Shown piece by piece: positions 5,963-7,356 of a DNA stretch of 7,356 nucleotides (position 1 is the first letter of the stretch; each line of letters begins with the position of its first letter). Made by a program: the position numbers and the translations under genes. The notes under the pieces are model-generated. The model was not told the origin of the DNA. It worked only from the letters and a program-made list of their open reading frames with translations, and searched no databases. Source of the DNA: Alphaproteobacteria bacterium UBA685. Lineage in GTDB: Bacteria; Pseudomonadota; Alphaproteobacteria; Puniceispirillales; Puniceispirillaceae. The stretch spans positions 3,806 through 11,161 of the forward strand of contig DBMZ01000046.1 in assembly GCA_002299005.1 (NCBI GenBank), written 5' to 3'.

Positions 5963-7147
5963 ATGAAAAAGTTTATTGGCGCTGCAGCATTAGCAGCATC
6001 ATTGGCTTCACCAGCTTTTGCTGATGGCCATGGTGTCAAAATCGGCGTATTTCTAGGTTTCACTGGCCCGATTGAATCAATCGTTGCCAACATGGGCCCA
6101 GCCGCTGAAATGGCAATCAATGAAGTGTCTGAAAGCGGCGCGCTTTTGGGTGGTAAGAAAGTATCTGCTGTACGCGGTGATACAACATGTGTAGACGCGG
6201 CCGCGGCAACAGCCACAGCTGAACGTCTTATCACAACAGACGGCGTTGCGGCGATGGTCGGCGGTGACTGTTCTGGTGTCACAGGTGCGACATTGCAGAA
6301 CGTTGCGCGTCCAAACGGTATTGTGATGGTTTCACCATCAGCCACATCACCTGCTCTTTCAACAGCAGAAGATGATGGCTTGTTCTTCCGTACAGCCCCA
6401 TCAGACGCACGTCAGGGCCAGATTGTCGCCGAAATCCTAAAGGAAAAGGGTGTTGGTTCAATCGCTATCACATACACAAACAATGATTATGGCAAGGGTC
6501 TTGCAGACGCTATCCAAGCAAACTTCGAAGCAGGCGGCGGTGAGGTCACAATCTCAGCGGCACACGAAGATGGCAAGGGTGACTATTCAGCTGAAGTTGG
6601 TGCCTTGGCACAAGCAGGCGGCGATGTTCTTGTTGTAGCAGGCTACCTAGACCAAGGTGGTAAGGGCGTTATCCAAGGCTCGCTAGACACAGGCGCGTTT
6701 GACACATTCTATCTACCAGATGGCATGGTCGGCGACTCACTACCAGCCGCTATCGGCTCAGCTCTTAACGGCTCATATGGCGCAAACCCAGGCACAGACA
6801 GCCCAGGCGCAGCAAAGTTCGCCGCAATGGCAGATGGCTTTGATGGCACATCAGCCTTTGCAGCAGAATCATATGACGCCGCAGCGCTTATCATGTTGGC
6901 CATGCAAGCCGCAGGTTCAACAGACTCATCAGCGCTAAAAGACAAAGTCTTTGAAGTTGCTAACGCACCGGGTGAAAAAATCTACCCAGGTGAGCTAGCA
7001 AAAGCGTTGAAGATCATCGCATCAGGTGGTGATGTTGACTATGTTGGCGCCTCAGCGGTTGAGCTTATCGGCCCAGGTGAATCAGCTGGTAACTATCGCC
7101 AGATTGAAATCAAAGACCAAGCAATCTCAGTGGTAGGTTACCGCTAA
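5963..7147 (+). CDS. ABC transporter substrate-binding protein, branched-chain amino acid type (LivK/LivJ-like)
   Basis: The 394-residue product has a classic signal peptide (MKKFIGAAALAAS, cleavage after AFA at residue 20), so the mature protein is periplasmic. It then shows the type I periplasmic-binding-protein fold of the HAAT family: a first strand with IGVFLGFTGP (27-36), ligand-site motif SPSATSP (124-130), a second lobe from about 155 (VGSIAITYTNNDYGKG), and the typical ESYDAA near 302-307. C76 and C103 are the only cysteines and probably form the first-lobe disulfide usual in this family. It should capture a ligand and deliver it to the LivHMGF-type permease and ATPases. The LivG-like gene begins 120 bp downstream. 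The family also binds amides, urea and aromatic compounds, so the ligand is not certain. Serine is coded almost only by TCA and threonine by ACA, a strong bias consistent with high expression. A strong terminator follows the stop. Confidence 0.95.
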   Translation: MKKFIGAAALAASLASPAFADGHGVKIGVFLGFTGPIESIVANMGPAAEMAINEVSESGALLGGKKVSAVRGDTTCVDAAAATATAERLITTDGVAAMVGGDCSGVTGATLQNVARPNGIVMVSPSATSPALSTAEDDGLFFRTAPSDARQGQIVAEILKEKGVGSIAITYTNNDYGKGLADAIQANFEAGGGEVTISAAHEDGKGDYSAEVGALAQAGGDVLVVAGYLDQGGKGVIQGSLDTGAFDTFYLPDGMVGDSLPAAIGSALNGSYGANPGTDSPGAAKFAAMADGFDGTSAFAAESYDAAALIMLAMQAAGSTDSSALKDKVFEVANAPGEKIYPGELAKALKIIASGGDVDYVGASAVELIGPGESAGNYRQIEIKDQAISVVGYR

Positions 7148-7172
7148 GCCGCGATTTTGCGTTATAATTATG

Positions 7173-7205
7173 AACAGCCCGAACCATGTTTCGGGCTGTT
7201 TTTTT
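7173..7205 (+). terminator. Intrinsic terminator after the binding-protein gene
   Basis: AACAGCCCGAA (7173-7183) pairs perfectly with TTCGGGCTGTT (7190-7200). This gives an 11-bp stem with a GC-rich core and a 6-nt loop, running into seven T residues (7199-7205). It starts 26 bp after the stop codon and lies between the binding protein and the LivG-like ATPase. It should end or attenuate transcription, leaving the ATPase on read-through or its own promoter. Confidence 0.93.
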
Positions 7206-7267
7206 ACGCCTAGTTAAGTTACTTTTAAATTATTACCCCTTTAGACGTGAAAAGGTAGGGCAATCCC

Positions 7268-7356
7268 ATGATTGTTGTCGAAGATATTCACAAACATTTC
7301 GGCGGTCTGCGCGCGGTTGACGGCGCGTCCTTGACCATTGAGACAGGCGCTATCAC
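7268..7356 (+). CDS. livG: ABC transporter ATP-binding protein, LivG type (5' fragment)
   Basis: Only the first 29 codons are in the window; the gene runs off the right edge. The peptide starts MIVVEDIHKHF and continues GGLRAVDGASLTIETGAI. The FGGLxAVDG pattern is the hallmark N-terminus of LivG-type ATPases of branched-chain amino acid transporters, just before the Walker A motif, which is not yet reached. A ribosome-binding site AGGTAGGG (7253-7260) lies 7 bp before the ATG. Following a LivK-like binding protein, it is very probably an energising subunit of the same transporter. A UrtD-like or other HAAT-family ATPase is possible, as the fragment is short. Confidence 0.8.
   Translation, partial: MIVVEDIHKHFGGLRAVDGASLTIETGAI

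Noticed and set aside
6709..6945. Open frames within the binding-protein gene in other frames and on the minus strand
   Set aside because: They are by-products of the biased codon use of the real gene, with low-complexity Gln/Thr/Ala or Ser/Ala-rich translations and no start signals.
7163..7168. Perfect TATAAT just after the binding-protein stop
   Set aside because: No -35 at a proper distance (a TTGCGT directly abuts and overlaps it), and a transcript starting there would be terminated at once by the 7173-7205 hairpin.

Overview
The window looks like chromosomal DNA of a free-living, probably marine, Gram-negative alphaproteobacterium. GC is moderate (near half by eye). The set includes a zinc-ribbon/DUF3426 membrane protein, an M48 lipoprotein protease, and a branched-chain amino acid type (HAAT family) ABC transporter with an abundant-looking periplasmic binding protein. 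A SAR116-like or Rhodospirillales-like origin would fit, but this is a guess from gene style, not a proven assignment. There are no rRNA or tRNA genes, CRISPR arrays, insertion sequences or phage genes that I can see.

Layout, left to right. (1) 1-1260, minus strand: the first 420 codons of an exported protein whose C-terminal end lies outside the window. It has a signal peptide, a two-cysteine domain resembling the POTRA_2 fold, two tandem Ig-like repeats in an exact 97-residue register, and a charged Lys/Glu/Ala-rich segment. (2) 1261-1517: AT-rich divergent intergenic region with a 16-bp tandem repeat and a small hairpin. (3) 1518-2414, plus: membrane protein with two tandem four-cysteine zinc ribbons, one transmembrane helix and a DUF3426 domain. 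(4) 2426-5728, minus: three genes in transcription order, pyruvate kinase, a 3-hydroxyacid (beta-hydroxyacid) dehydrogenase, and a periplasm-facing M48 zinc metalloprotease lipoprotein. Gaps are 78 and 27 bp with no convincing terminator, so they could be co-transcribed. The last of them converges on the zinc-ribbon gene with only 11 bp between stop codons. (5) 5729-5962: divergent intergenic region. (6) 5963-7147, plus: periplasmic substrate-binding protein of the LivK/LivJ type, followed by a textbook intrinsic terminator at 7173-7205. (7) 7268-7356, plus: the first 29 codons of a LivG-type ABC ATPase, cut by the window edge.

How they fit together: the right end is the start of a high-affinity amino-acid (or related small-molecule) uptake locus. 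The binding protein has its own terminator, which would let it be made in excess over the ATPase and permeases. The pyruvate kinase/dehydrogenase pair belongs to central carbon metabolism, and its order recalls glyoxylate/tartronate-semialdehyde clusters, but no other gene of that pathway is present to prove it. The zinc-ribbon protein and the left-end exported protein have no assigned function.

I did not find a clear new defence or mobile system. The items most worth a second look are the domain architecture of the left-end exported protein, the doubled zinc ribbon, and the 16-bp tandem repeat in front of the zinc-ribbon gene.
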